From positions 1 through 10,815 of the forward strand of contig CAJPTT010000042.1 of the NCBI GenBank assembly GCA_905373565.1: a stretch of 10,815 nucleotides of DNA. The letters run 5' to 3'. The notes below the pieces were generated by a model. The model was not told where the DNA came from, did not search any database, and saw only the letters and a list, made by a program, of their open reading frames with translations. Shown here piece after piece: positions 1 to 5,432 of this stretch. The DNA comes from an uncultured Treponema sp. (lineage in GTDB: Bacteria; Spirochaetota; Spirochaetia; Treponematales; Treponemataceae). A program made the translations under genes and the position numbers. The stretch's first letter is position 1. Every line of letters begins with the position of its first letter.

Positions 1-32
1 ATCTGGCGCTCTACCACTGAACTACACCCACC
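1..32 (-). tRNA. 5' part of a tRNA, probably tRNA-His (truncated by window edge)
   Basis: Read on the minus strand, the first 32 bases fold as the 5' half of a tRNA: an extra leading G (32), acceptor strand GTGGGTG (31-25), T8-A9, D arm GTTC/GAGC with loop AGTGGTA, then the 5' anticodon-stem strand CCAGA, ending one base into the anticodon loop. The anticodon lies outside the window, so identity is inferred. The extra G before position 1 and the GTGGGTG acceptor resemble bacterial tRNA-His, where G-1 is the HisRS identity element. Another isoacceptor is possible. Confidence 0.8.
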
Positions 33-45
33 GCGAATACAGGCG

Positions 46-74
46 ATGATGCCAGATAACCTAAAAAAAGTCAA
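46..74 (-). promoter_or_regulatory. Probable sigma-70 promoter of the minus-strand tRNA
   Basis: On the minus strand, TTGACT (74-69) is followed after 17 bases by CATCAT (51-46). The -35 matches consensus at 5/6 and the -10 at 4/6. The start point would fall near 39, about seven bases before the mature tRNA 5' end, a normal short tRNA leader. The call rests on motif and position only. Confidence 0.45.
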
Positions 75-86
75 GTAGCGTTTTGT

Positions 87-116
87 TTGCAAAGGGCAAT
101 GGAATTTTGATAAAAT
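87..116 (+). promoter_or_regulatory. Probable extended -10 sigma-70 promoter for flgF-flgG
   Basis: TTGCAA (87-92), an 18-base spacer, then TAAAAT (111-116; 5/6 match) preceded by TG one base upstream (108-109), giving an extended -10. Transcription would start near 123, leaving a leader of about 80 bases before the flgF ATG at 203. A possible sigma-28 -10 half-site GCCGATAT lies at 178-185 but has no matching -35, so the housekeeping promoter is preferred. Confidence 0.5.
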
Positions 117-202
117 CATCACATTTCCGGTAAACCTAAGTTCCTTAAAACAAACCTCTTCATATTTTCTTCCGTTTGCCGATATTGAGTAGAGAGGTTC
201 TT

Positions 203-1018
203 ATGATTAGAGGTTGGTACACTGCGGCAAGCGGCATGAACGCTCAGCAAAAACAGTTGGACGTCATCGCTCAGAATTTAGCAAATGCCGATACGACAAG
301 CTATAAACGGGACGTTGCGACCCATAAAAATTTTCCCGAATTACTGATACGGCGTTTGAATGATGACGGCGTTGTTAAAAATCCCTTCGGTTCTTCCGAT
401 GTTGCGCCTATTATCGGAAAGCTCGGGCTTGGGGTGGAGCTGAATGAAATCTTTACCGAGTTTGAGCAGGGTTCCTTAAAGCAGACCAATGCCGCCTCCG
501 ATCTCGCGCTTGAAGGCAAGGGTTTTTTCTGTGTAGAAACCCCTTACGGTGAACGGTATACCCGCAACGGGAACTTTACCGTCGGCGTCGAAGGCTATTT
601 GATGACCAAAGAAGGTTATCCCGTCCTTGGAGAAAACGGCCGTATCTTTTTACAGGATAAAGAATACAAAGTGAATCAAAACGGGGAGGTTCATGCGCGG
701 CCGATGACCGAACCTGATTCGGATGCGACGCTTACCGACCGGCTTAAAATCGTTACCTTTGAAAATGACCGGTATCTGAAAAAGCATGGTTCCAGTTTTT
801 ATCTTGATACACCCGTGTCAGGGCCTGCTATCGCTGCGGAGGGCGGCGACCGTCCCGTTGTGGTGCAGGGCTTTGTCGAAGCTTCCAATATTAAGGTAGT
901 CAACGAGATGGTACGCATGATCGAGGTGAACCGTGCGTATGAGGCAAATCAAAAGACAATTCAATCCGAAGATACGATGATGAGTAAACTTTGGAACGAA
1001 GTCGCTAAGGTAAGATAG
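203..1018 (+). CDS. flgF: Flagellar basal-body rod protein FlgF
   Basis: FlgF is a structural subunit of the proximal rod of the flagellar basal body, which in spirochaetes drives periplasmic flagella. The 271-residue product opens with MIRGWYTAASGMNAQQ, the family's N-terminal coiled-coil segment, followed by LDVIAQNLANADTTSYK, the rod-protein signature. The core contains ALEGKGFFCV and YTRNGNF, typical of FlgF/FlgG, and the C-terminus has VEASNIKVVNEMVRMIEVNR followed by a helix ending in LWNEV. ATG 203 is chosen because AGAGAGG (191-197) lies six bases upstream and the protein then begins exactly at the family's usual start; TTG 176 would add nine unrelated residues. FlgG follows after 69 bases. 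FlgF and FlgG are close paralogues; this copy is called FlgF from gene order and from being less like canonical FlgG. In some treponeme annotations it may be labelled a second FlgG. Confidence 0.88.
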   Translation: MIRGWYTAASGMNAQQKQLDVIAQNLANADTTSYKRDVATHKNFPELLIRRLNDDGVVKNPFGSSDVAPIIGKLGLGVELNEIFTEFEQGSLKQTNAASDLALEGKGFFCVETPYGERYTRNGNFTVGVEGYLMTKEGYPVLGENGRIFLQDKEYKVNQNGEVHARPMTEPDSDATLTDRLKIVTFENDRYLKKHGSSFYLDTPVSGPAIAAEGGDRPVVVQGFVEASNIKVVNEMVRMIEVNRAYEANQKTIQSEDTMMSKLWNEVAKVR

Positions 1019-1035
1019 AAGAGTAGGGATATATC

Positions 1036-1059
1036 GGAATAGCGATTAATCGGTATTCC
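1036..1059 (+). other. Short hairpin between flgF and flgG
   Basis: GGAATA (1036-1041) pairs with TATTCC (1054-1059) around an inner palindrome CGATTAATCG (1043-1052). No T-run follows, so it is not a terminator. It could stabilise or mark a processing point in the flgF-flgG message, but nothing in the sequence proves a role. Confidence 0.35.
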
Positions 1060-1087
1060 TCAATGGTCTTAAAAGCAGGAGAATAAG

Positions 1088-1882
1088 ATGGTAAGAAGTT
1101 TATGGACAGCCGCAACCGGCATGAACAGTCAGCAAGCAAATATCGATACTGTTGCAAACAACCTTGCAAACGTGAATACCAGCGGTTTTAAAAAGCAGCG
1201 GGCGGAGTTTGAAGACCTGCTGTACCAGACCATTCGGGCAGCGGGAACGCCTGCAACCGAAGATACGATTACACCTGTCGGCGTGGAGATGGGGCACGGT
1301 GCAAAGCTCGCCGCAACGCAGCGGAATTTTGAACAAGGCTCGCTGCAGCAAACAGGCGTTTCTACCGATGTGGCTATTGCAGGAGAGGGATTTTTCCGTG
1401 TGCTGCAATATGACGGCACCTATGCATATACACGGGACGGTTCCTTTAAAATCGATGCCGATCGGCAGTTGGTAACCTCGAACGGACTGCGCTGTTTGCC
1501 GGAAATTATTTTCCCGGAAAACTATCTTCCGCACACAATCGCAATCAGTCAAGACGGCCGGGTGTCGGTACGGGTAGGGGAGCAGGATGATCCGGTAGAA
1601 GTAGGTCAGATTGAGCTGTACCGCTTCCAGAATCCGGTCGGGCTTTCCGCTCAAGGAAGCAATTTGTTCCGGCAAACTCCGGCATCGGGTCAGGCCATCG
1701 CAGGGCGCCCCGGCTTTAACGGATTCGGCAAAACAGAGCATAAATTTCTGGAAATGTCGAACGTTTCTACCGTCAGCGAAATGGTCAACATGATTGTCGC
1801 ACAGCGTGCTTATGAATTTAACTCAAAAGCCATCCAAACCAGCGATAATATGCTCGGCACCGCAGTCGGCTTAAAGCGGTAG
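1088..1882 (+). CDS. flgG: Flagellar distal rod protein FlgG
   Basis: FlgG forms the distal rod of the basal body and joins the rod to the hook. The 264-residue length matches the family (about 260). The N-terminus MVRSLWTAATGMNSQQ and the rod signature NVDTSGFKK-like stretch (here LANVNTSGFKKQRAEFEDLL, about residues 26-45) are classic FlgG. GEGFFRV and YTRDGSF lie in the core, and the C-terminus EMSNVSTVSEMVNMIVAQRA followed by YEFNSKAIQTSD is diagnostic. AGGAG at 1077-1081 precedes ATG 1088 by six bases. It is probably co-transcribed with flgF and is followed ten bases downstream by a strong intrinsic terminator, so most transcription of this pair should end here. Spirochaete FlgG acts in the periplasmic flagellar motor. 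Confidence 0.95.
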   Translation: MVRSLWTAATGMNSQQANIDTVANNLANVNTSGFKKQRAEFEDLLYQTIRAAGTPATEDTITPVGVEMGHGAKLAATQRNFEQGSLQQTGVSTDVAIAGEGFFRVLQYDGTYAYTRDGSFKIDADRQLVTSNGLRCLPEIIFPENYLPHTIAISQDGRVSVRVGEQDDPVEVGQIELYRFQNPVGLSAQGSNLFRQTPASGQAIAGRPGFNGFGKTEHKFLEMSNVSTVSEMVNMIVAQRAYEFNSKAIQTSDNMLGTAVGLKR

Positions 1883-1891
1883 TATTCCTTT

Positions 1892-1926
1892 TATGCGAAA
1901 TTTTTCTGAAATTTCGCATATTTTTT
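1892..1926 (+). terminator. Intrinsic terminator after flgG
   Basis: A perfect 12-bp stem, TATGCGAAATTT (1892-1903) with AAATTTCGCATA (1909-1920), loop TTCTG, is followed directly by TTTTTT (1921-1926). The stem is AT-rich near the loop, but the length and T-run make this the clearest terminator in the window. Because flgJ follows in the same direction, it should partly or wholly uncouple flgJ from flgF-flgG. Confidence 0.88.
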
Positions 1927-1938
1927 ATTGTAGAAAAC

Positions 1939-2079
1939 GGGCAACCGCATCAGACCGAGTAAATAAAAATCGCAGAATAATAGAGGTTGGGCAAGCATTT
2001 GAACCGCGAGGTTCAACTCTGGTTGAACAGCCTCTATTATTCTGCGGGCTGTCAAAAAAACAGTCTGGTGCGGTTGCCC
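1939..2079. repeat. 141-bp nested palindromic element (copy A)
   Basis: Outer arms 1939-1955 and 2063-2079 pair over 17 bp with one G-T wobble (GGGCAACCGCATCAGAC against GTCTGGTGCGGTTGCCC). Inside, 1971-1989 pairs with 2028-2046 over 19 bp with one wobble (CGCAGAATAATAGAGGTTG against its near complement). A small hairpin CTGT/ACAG with an A-rich loop (2049-2063) joins the inner and outer right arms, and the centre holds two competing 7-bp hairpins (1999-2028). The element ends nine bases before the flgJ ribosome binding site. Related sequence recurs at 9620-9681: GCATCAGAC (1947-1955) and ATTATTCTGCGGG (2036-2048) are identical in both. It has the look of a non-coding palindromic repeat or MITE-like element; no target-site duplication and no transposase were seen. 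Confidence 0.8.
1999..2028 (+). other. Two mutually exclusive hairpins at the centre of element A
   Basis: GGTTCAA (2010-2016) can pair with upstream TTGAACC (1999-2005), closing a GCGA loop of the stable GNRA type. Alternatively GTTCAAC (2011-2017) pairs with downstream GTTGAAC (2022-2028) around TCTG. Both stems are perfect 7-bp helices and share the same middle strand, so only one can form. The second also competes with the end of the inner stem of element A at 2028. Confidence 0.55.
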
Positions 2080-2100
2080 TGATTGAAAGGAGCGGATTTG

Positions 2101-2664
2101 ATGATTGAATCGGTAAAGCAGAATACCTATACGGTACAGCAGCAGTCGGTAGCACGGGATACTTCTCACACAAAAGGATCTCGTCCGGCGAACAAACATG
2201 CTGCAAAAAATACGCAGAGCTTTTCTCAGCTGCTCGATTCTTTAAAAACCGAATCCGCTCGTTTTTCTACAGCGCAAAAAGCCGCGCATCCGAATCTCTC
2301 GACGCGGCTGCCGGGTGAGTATCTAAGCTCATTTGAAATCGTTAATCCTACCGATGCAGATCGTTCGGCTCAACCTAAGGGTATGGGCGCCGTTTCTGTG
2401 GCACAGCACTCCGGTGCAAAGGCCACTATCGATAAAACCTCCGAACTGTATCAGCAAGCCCTTGAGCTTGAATCCTACTTTGTCAAAATCATGCTCGATT
2501 CCATGCGGAGTACACTCGGCAAAACCAGCCTGACCGGAAAAGACAGCTTTGCCGGTAAAATGTACGATGACATGATGTACGAAGAGCTTTCCCGCACGAT
2601 GACTAAAAATGCAGGACTTGGCCTTGCCGATCAAATATACTTACAGCTTAATCAGCAAGGGTAA
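2101..2664 (+). CDS. flgJ: FlgJ-type rod-binding (rod assembly) protein, no muramidase domain
   Basis: The 187-residue product ends in a rod-binding domain (about residues 115-187): ELYQQALELESYFVKIMLDS, then a KMYDDMMYEELSRTM segment and AGLGLADQIYLQL, as in the N-terminal half of enterobacterial FlgJ, which assists rod polymerisation in the periplasm. Residues 1-110 are polar, Ser/Thr/Gln/Lys-rich and probably disordered. The C-terminal peptidoglycan hydrolase of enterobacterial FlgJ is absent, as is usual in spirochaetes, so any wall cutting must come from another protein. ATG 2101 is chosen because AGGAG (2088-2092) lies eight bases upstream; TTG starts at 2083 and 2098 are in frame but worse placed. 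The gene follows flgG in the same direction but behind the terminator and palindromic element. No convincing promoter of its own was found, so expression may rely on read-through or on a site inside the element. Confidence 0.85.
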   Translation: MIESVKQNTYTVQQQSVARDTSHTKGSRPANKHAAKNTQSFSQLLDSLKTESARFSTAQKAAHPNLSTRLPGEYLSSFEIVNPTDADRSAQPKGMGAVSVAQHSGAKATIDKTSELYQQALELESYFVKIMLDSMRSTLGKTSLTGKDSFAGKMYDDMMYEELSRTMTKNAGLGLADQIYLQLNQQG

Positions 2665-2690
2665 CGAAGCGCTAACATTTTCGATCTTTC

Positions 2691-4025
2691 TTATTCGTGC
2701 ACAGGGGATAATGCATTGATGTTCTGCGCCGAGGTATGCTGATTAAAAAGCTCAATAACGGCGTCTAAAATAATATCTGCTGCTTCCGTTTTAAGTAGTT
2801 GAGGATATTCATGCGTGTTACCCTGCGCATCGATAATCGTGATGATATTAGTATCAGTAGCAAATCCTGCCCCGGCTCTTGTAACATCATTGGCAACGAT
2901 AAAATCAAAGTTCTTCTTTCTGATTTTTTGTACGGCGTGTTCCGTTACGTTGTCCGTTTCCGCGGCAAAGCCCACTAAGATTGTATCACCCTTCATTTTT
3001 CCAAGTTCATATGCAATGTCTTGAGTCCGTTCCAAATCAATATATAAATCACTATCGCTCTTTTTTATTTTGATATCAGAATATTGTTTTGGTTTGTAGT
3101 CGGCAACTGCGGCGCTTTGGATAACCGCATCATGATCGGGAAATGCTTCCATAACCGCTTGATACATTTGCGCAGCGGTTTCCACACGCACGATTGTGCG
3201 AACTCCTGCAGGAGCCTCCAGAACCGTCGGACCGGATATCAGCGTAACCACCGCTCCCCGTTTAGCAGCCTGAGCTGCAACCGCATATCCCATTTTACCC
3301 GATGAGCGGTTGGTAATGTAGCGGACAGGATCGATCGGCTCCCTCGTCGGGCCTGCCGTTATGAGAATCTTTTTTCCTATTAAGTCCTGCGGTACGGCAT
3401 TGGATGTGGAAGACAGCGTTTTCTGATCGGTAATTTTCGGAAATGCTGTTTCTTTCATTTGGCTATGCGGATTCTGTTTCTGCTCTGCTAGAAAAGCCTC
3501 GACCGATTCTACAATCGTATCGACATCCGCTAATTTCCCTTCTCCCTCATCGCCGCAGGCAAGCATACCGCATACCGGCTCTATAAACGGATACCCCAGC
3601 GTTTTAAGCTTACGGATATTTTCCTGTACGATGGGGTTACGGTACATCCCGGTATTCATTGCCGGAGCGAACATTACCGGAGACCTGCTTGCCATCACCG
3701 TTGTTGTCAGCATATCATCTGCAATCCCGGATGCAATTTTTCCGATAACGTTTGCGGTAGCAGGTACGATGACCATCAAATCGGCTTTTTTTGCCAATGA
3801 AATATGCTCAATCTCCCACGTTTTAGGTTCGGCAAACATATCAGAAATGACAAAATGATTACTGAGCGTTTGAAACGTGAGCGGGGCAACGAATTTACAG
3901 GCAGCTTTTGTCATCATGACATGCACCGAAGCGCCCAGCTTGCGCAGTTTACTCACCACATCGCATGCCTTATATGCGGCAATCCCGCCTGTTACACCGA
4001 TGATGATTGTTTTATTTTGCAGCAT
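2691..4025 (-). CDS. coaBC: Bifunctional phosphopantothenoylcysteine decarboxylase / phosphopantothenate-cysteine ligase
   Basis: CoaBC (Dfp) performs the second and third steps of coenzyme A synthesis in the cytoplasm: CoaB joins 4'-phosphopantothenate to cysteine, and the flavin enzyme CoaC decarboxylates the product to 4'-phosphopantetheine. The 444 residues contain CoaC first: flavin-binding GVTGGIAAYK (10-19), catalytic-type His74 in IEHISLAKKADL, PAMNTGMYRNP (121-131) and the substrate clamp GMLACGDEGEG (153-163) with Cys157. A polar linker (about 180-215) leads to CoaB: GKKILITAGPTREPID (217-232), YITNRSSGKMG (236-246, with the conserved Asn239), AAVADYKPK (305-313), KIKK (319-322) and VGFAAETDN (351-359). 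Both active sites look intact. The gene is convergent with flgJ (26-base gap, no visible terminator) and divergent from coaX, the first enzyme of the same pathway. The ATG has no recognisable Shine-Dalgarno sequence; a weak extended -10 (TGATAAACT, 4041-4033) ends seven bases before it. Confidence 0.95.
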   Translation of the reverse strand: MLQNKTIIIGVTGGIAAYKACDVVSKLRKLGASVHVMMTKAACKFVAPLTFQTLSNHFVISDMFAEPKTWEIEHISLAKKADLMVIVPATANVIGKIASGIADDMLTTTVMASRSPVMFAPAMNTGMYRNPIVQENIRKLKTLGYPFIEPVCGMLACGDEGEGKLADVDTIVESVEAFLAEQKQNPHSQMKETAFPKITDQKTLSSTSNAVPQDLIGKKILITAGPTREPIDPVRYITNRSSGKMGYAVAAQAAKRGAVVTLISGPTVLEAPAGVRTIVRVETAAQMYQAVMEAFPDHDAVIQSAAVADYKPKQYSDIKIKKSDSDLYIDLERTQDIAYELGKMKGDTILVGFAAETDNVTEHAVQKIRKKNFDFIVANDVTRAGAGFATDTNIITIIDAQGNTHEYPQLLKTEAADIILDAVIELFNQHTSAQNINALSPVHE

Positions 4026-4208
4026 AGTATTCAGTTTATCAGTTTTTGTTGTTTATCGGTAGAGCTTGGAAACTGTAAAATCTATTTTTTGATTGACTTT
4101 CAAAAGAAAGTATAGATGATATTGATGCAGATACCTCAAATACATGGGTAACGGAGACTGTATAAGAAAATTACAAAAATATGAGCGCACATTATGGACT
4201 TCGGTGTA

Positions 4209-4237
4209 TTTACAGACAACGGTTTTTATACTAGTAT
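4209..4237 (+). promoter_or_regulatory. Promoter-like site, upstream copy (coaX operon)
   Basis: TTTACA (4209-4214), 17 bases, TAGTAT (4232-4237). It is identical to the downstream copy and 103 bases further from coaX. If active, it would give a second, longer transcript that includes the whole second repeat unit. Confidence 0.4.
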
Positions 4238-4311
4238 GATAAATACATGGGTAACGGAGACTGTATAAGAAAATTACAAAAATATGAGCGCACATTATGG
4301 ACTTCGGTGTA

Positions 4312-4340
4312 TTTACAGACAACGGTTTTTATACTAGTAT
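4312..4340 (+). promoter_or_regulatory. Probable promoter of the coaX-yhdT-panF operon
   Basis: TTTACA (4312-4317; 5/6 match to the -35 consensus), a 17-base spacer and TAGTAT (4335-4340; 4/6). Start would be near 4347, giving a leader of about 22 bases that contains the ribosome site AGAGGAG (4358-4364). The -10 lies within the palindrome ATACTAGTAT (4331-4340), a possible operator or simply part of the promoter. An alternative -10, TATACT (4330-4335), has no suitable -35. Confidence 0.55.
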
Positions 4341-4368
4341 GATGCCTTATGTATAAAAGAGGAGCGCT

Positions 4369-5148
4369 ATGATTCTGTTAATTGATGTCGGAAATACGAA
4401 TATTGTGTTCGGTATTTCCGACGGGGAAAAAATCGTAAATACACTGCGGACGGAAACGGTCAAAAAAGCGGATTTTGATTATGTACCGGTACTGCAGGAT
4501 TTATTGTGCCGGAAAGAAAAAATCGGAAAAGCCGACGGCGTAATGGTGTCTTCTGTGGTGCCGGAAGTTACCGAAAAATTGGAAAAAGCGGTTTTTACTA
4601 TCTACGGCATACGTGCCGTATCGGCGGATTCTGCCGCTCAGCACAGTCTTGTCATTGATATCGATTCGCCTGATAAGCTGGGGATGGATTTAAAAGCGGA
4701 TGCTGCCGCCGTATTGAAAAAATATCCGTGTCCGCAGCTGATATTCGATTTGGGGACGGCTACAACCTGTTCGGTGCTGAACGAACAGGGGCACTATATC
4801 GGCGGAGCGATTATGCCGGGCTTAAAGATTTCTTTGGAAGCTTTAGCCTCCTCCGCTTCACAGCTGCCGATGATCGATTATTCAATTCCTATTAAAGAGT
4901 ACATCGGTAAAAACACACAGGATGCAATGCGGGTTGGTATGCTGTTCGGTCATGCGCTGATGCTGGAAGGATTTGCGCGCGAAATTCAAAAACAATTTAC
5001 CAAACCGCTGCATATTACACTGACCGGCGGGCTGTCGCATATCATCAAAAAGCACATGACATTGGAATGCGTATGCGATCCGTGTTTAACGCTGGAAGGG
5101 CTGTTATATTTATATCAAGGTGTAACTTCGCACATTAAGGAGGAATGA
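4369..5148 (+). CDS. coaX: Type III pantothenate kinase CoaX
   Basis: CoaX phosphorylates pantothenate with ATP, the first step of coenzyme A synthesis. It belongs to the ASKHA fold and needs a monovalent cation; unlike type I and II kinases it is not inhibited by CoA. The 259 residues carry the expected motifs: phosphate-binding IDVGNTN (5-11), SSVVPEV (61-67), LGMDLKADAAAV (104-115), FDLGTATT (126-133), GGAIMPGL (145-152), NTQDAMRVGMLFG (182-194), TLTGGL (217-222) and C-terminal DPCLTLEGLLYLY. Asp107 corresponds to the proposed catalytic base of the GxDR motif, but the usual Arg after it is Leu108. ATG 4369 has AGAGGAG four bases upstream. It heads a tight operon; its TGA (5146-5148) is two bases before the next start. 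A duplicated promoter region lies upstream. Confidence 0.93.
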   Translation: MILLIDVGNTNIVFGISDGEKIVNTLRTETVKKADFDYVPVLQDLLCRKEKIGKADGVMVSSVVPEVTEKLEKAVFTIYGIRAVSADSAAQHSLVIDIDSPDKLGMDLKADAAAVLKKYPCPQLIFDLGTATTCSVLNEQGHYIGGAIMPGLKISLEALASSASQLPMIDYSIPIKEYIGKNTQDAMRVGMLFGHALMLEGFAREIQKQFTKPLHITLTGGLSHIIKKHMTLECVCDPCLTLEGLLYLYQGVTSHIKEE

Positions 5149-5150
5149 AA

Positions 5151-5432
5151 ATGGGAAATTATAGGAAACAGCTGAATAAGGAAGCGGCGTTGACCGTTGG
5201 GCTGTATGTTTTCTATTTTGTATGGTGGTATTTTTTTGCGTATTATTTCGGCGAGCAAGAGGTAAGTTCATACCGGTATATTTTAGGCTTACCTGAATGG
5301 TTTTTTTATTCGTGCGTTTTGGGGCTGGTTGTCATCAACATTGCGGTTTTTGTAGTCGTAAAATGTTTTTTTCGAGATATACCGCTGGATGAATGGGGAA
5401 ATGAACGAAACGAGGAGGGAAAAAAATGCTGA
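5151..5432 (+). CDS. yhdT: YhdT-like small membrane protein (DUF997)
   Basis: This 93-residue protein resembles Escherichia coli YhdT as I remember it: a KEA...GLY start, a first membrane segment (about residues 12-34), a short loop with GLPEWFFYSC, a second membrane segment (about 50-74), then KCFFRDIPLDEWG, matching YhdT's RDIPLE ending. In E. coli yhdT lies directly before panF, and the same pairing is seen here. Its exact role is unknown. From size and constant coupling, an accessory subunit of the PanF pantothenate transporter is a reasonable inference, comparable to small partners of other sodium symporters. ATG 5151 is preferred over ATG 5145 because AAGGAGG (5137-5143) is seven bases from the former and only one from the latter. 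The stop overlaps panF by seven bases, implying translational coupling. Confidence 0.88.
   Translation: MGNYRKQLNKEAALTVGLYVFYFVWWYFFAYYFGEQEVSSYRYILGLPEWFFYSCVLGLVVINIAVFVVVKCFFRDIPLDEWGNERNEEGKKC

Larger units (their letters stand above)
4138..4343. repeat. Perfect 2 x 103-bp tandem duplication upstream of coaX
   Basis: Bases 4138-4240 and 4241-4343 are identical over all 103 positions, beginning AAATACATGGGTAACGG and ending ATACTAGTATGAT. The flanks on either side do not continue the match. Each unit contains a promoter-like pair and the palindrome ATACTAGTAT. Perfect identity in non-coding DNA suggests a recent duplication or copy-number exchange. An assembly artefact is possible because the unit is about as long as a short read. 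Confidence 0.95.

Noticed and set aside
178..185. GCCGATAT as a sigma-28 -10 for flgF
   Set aside because: It matches GCCGATAA at 7/8, but no TAAA-type -35 lies 14-16 bases upstream, and the start point would fall in the ribosome binding site.
176..202. TTG start giving FlgF nine extra residues
   Set aside because: The family start MIRGWYTAASG begins at ATG 203, which has a well-placed AGAGAGG; the TTG has none.
1100..1741. 213-codon minus-strand reading frame inside flgG
   Set aside because: It is antisense shadow of flgG, Cys- and Arg-rich, with no recognisable domain or ribosome site.
1929..2090. Target-site duplication flanking element A, which would prove transposition
   Set aside because: Flanks GTAGAAAAC and TGATTGAAAG do not form a convincing direct repeat, so insertion by a transposase is not supported.
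1891..2206. Open reading frames of 71-102 codons on both strands across the flgG-flgJ spacer
   Set aside because: They run through the terminator and palindromic element, have no ribosome sites, and arise on both strands because the DNA is an inverted repeat.
4053..4322. 89-codon minus-strand reading frame across the tandem duplication
   Set aside because: It is composed of the repeated unit read through promoter DNA, with no ribosome site and no recognisable domain.
5145..5150. ATG 5145 as start of the yhdT-like gene
   Set aside because: Its Shine-Dalgarno AAGGAGG would be only one base away; ATG 5151 has the proper seven-base spacing and leaves the protein otherwise the same.
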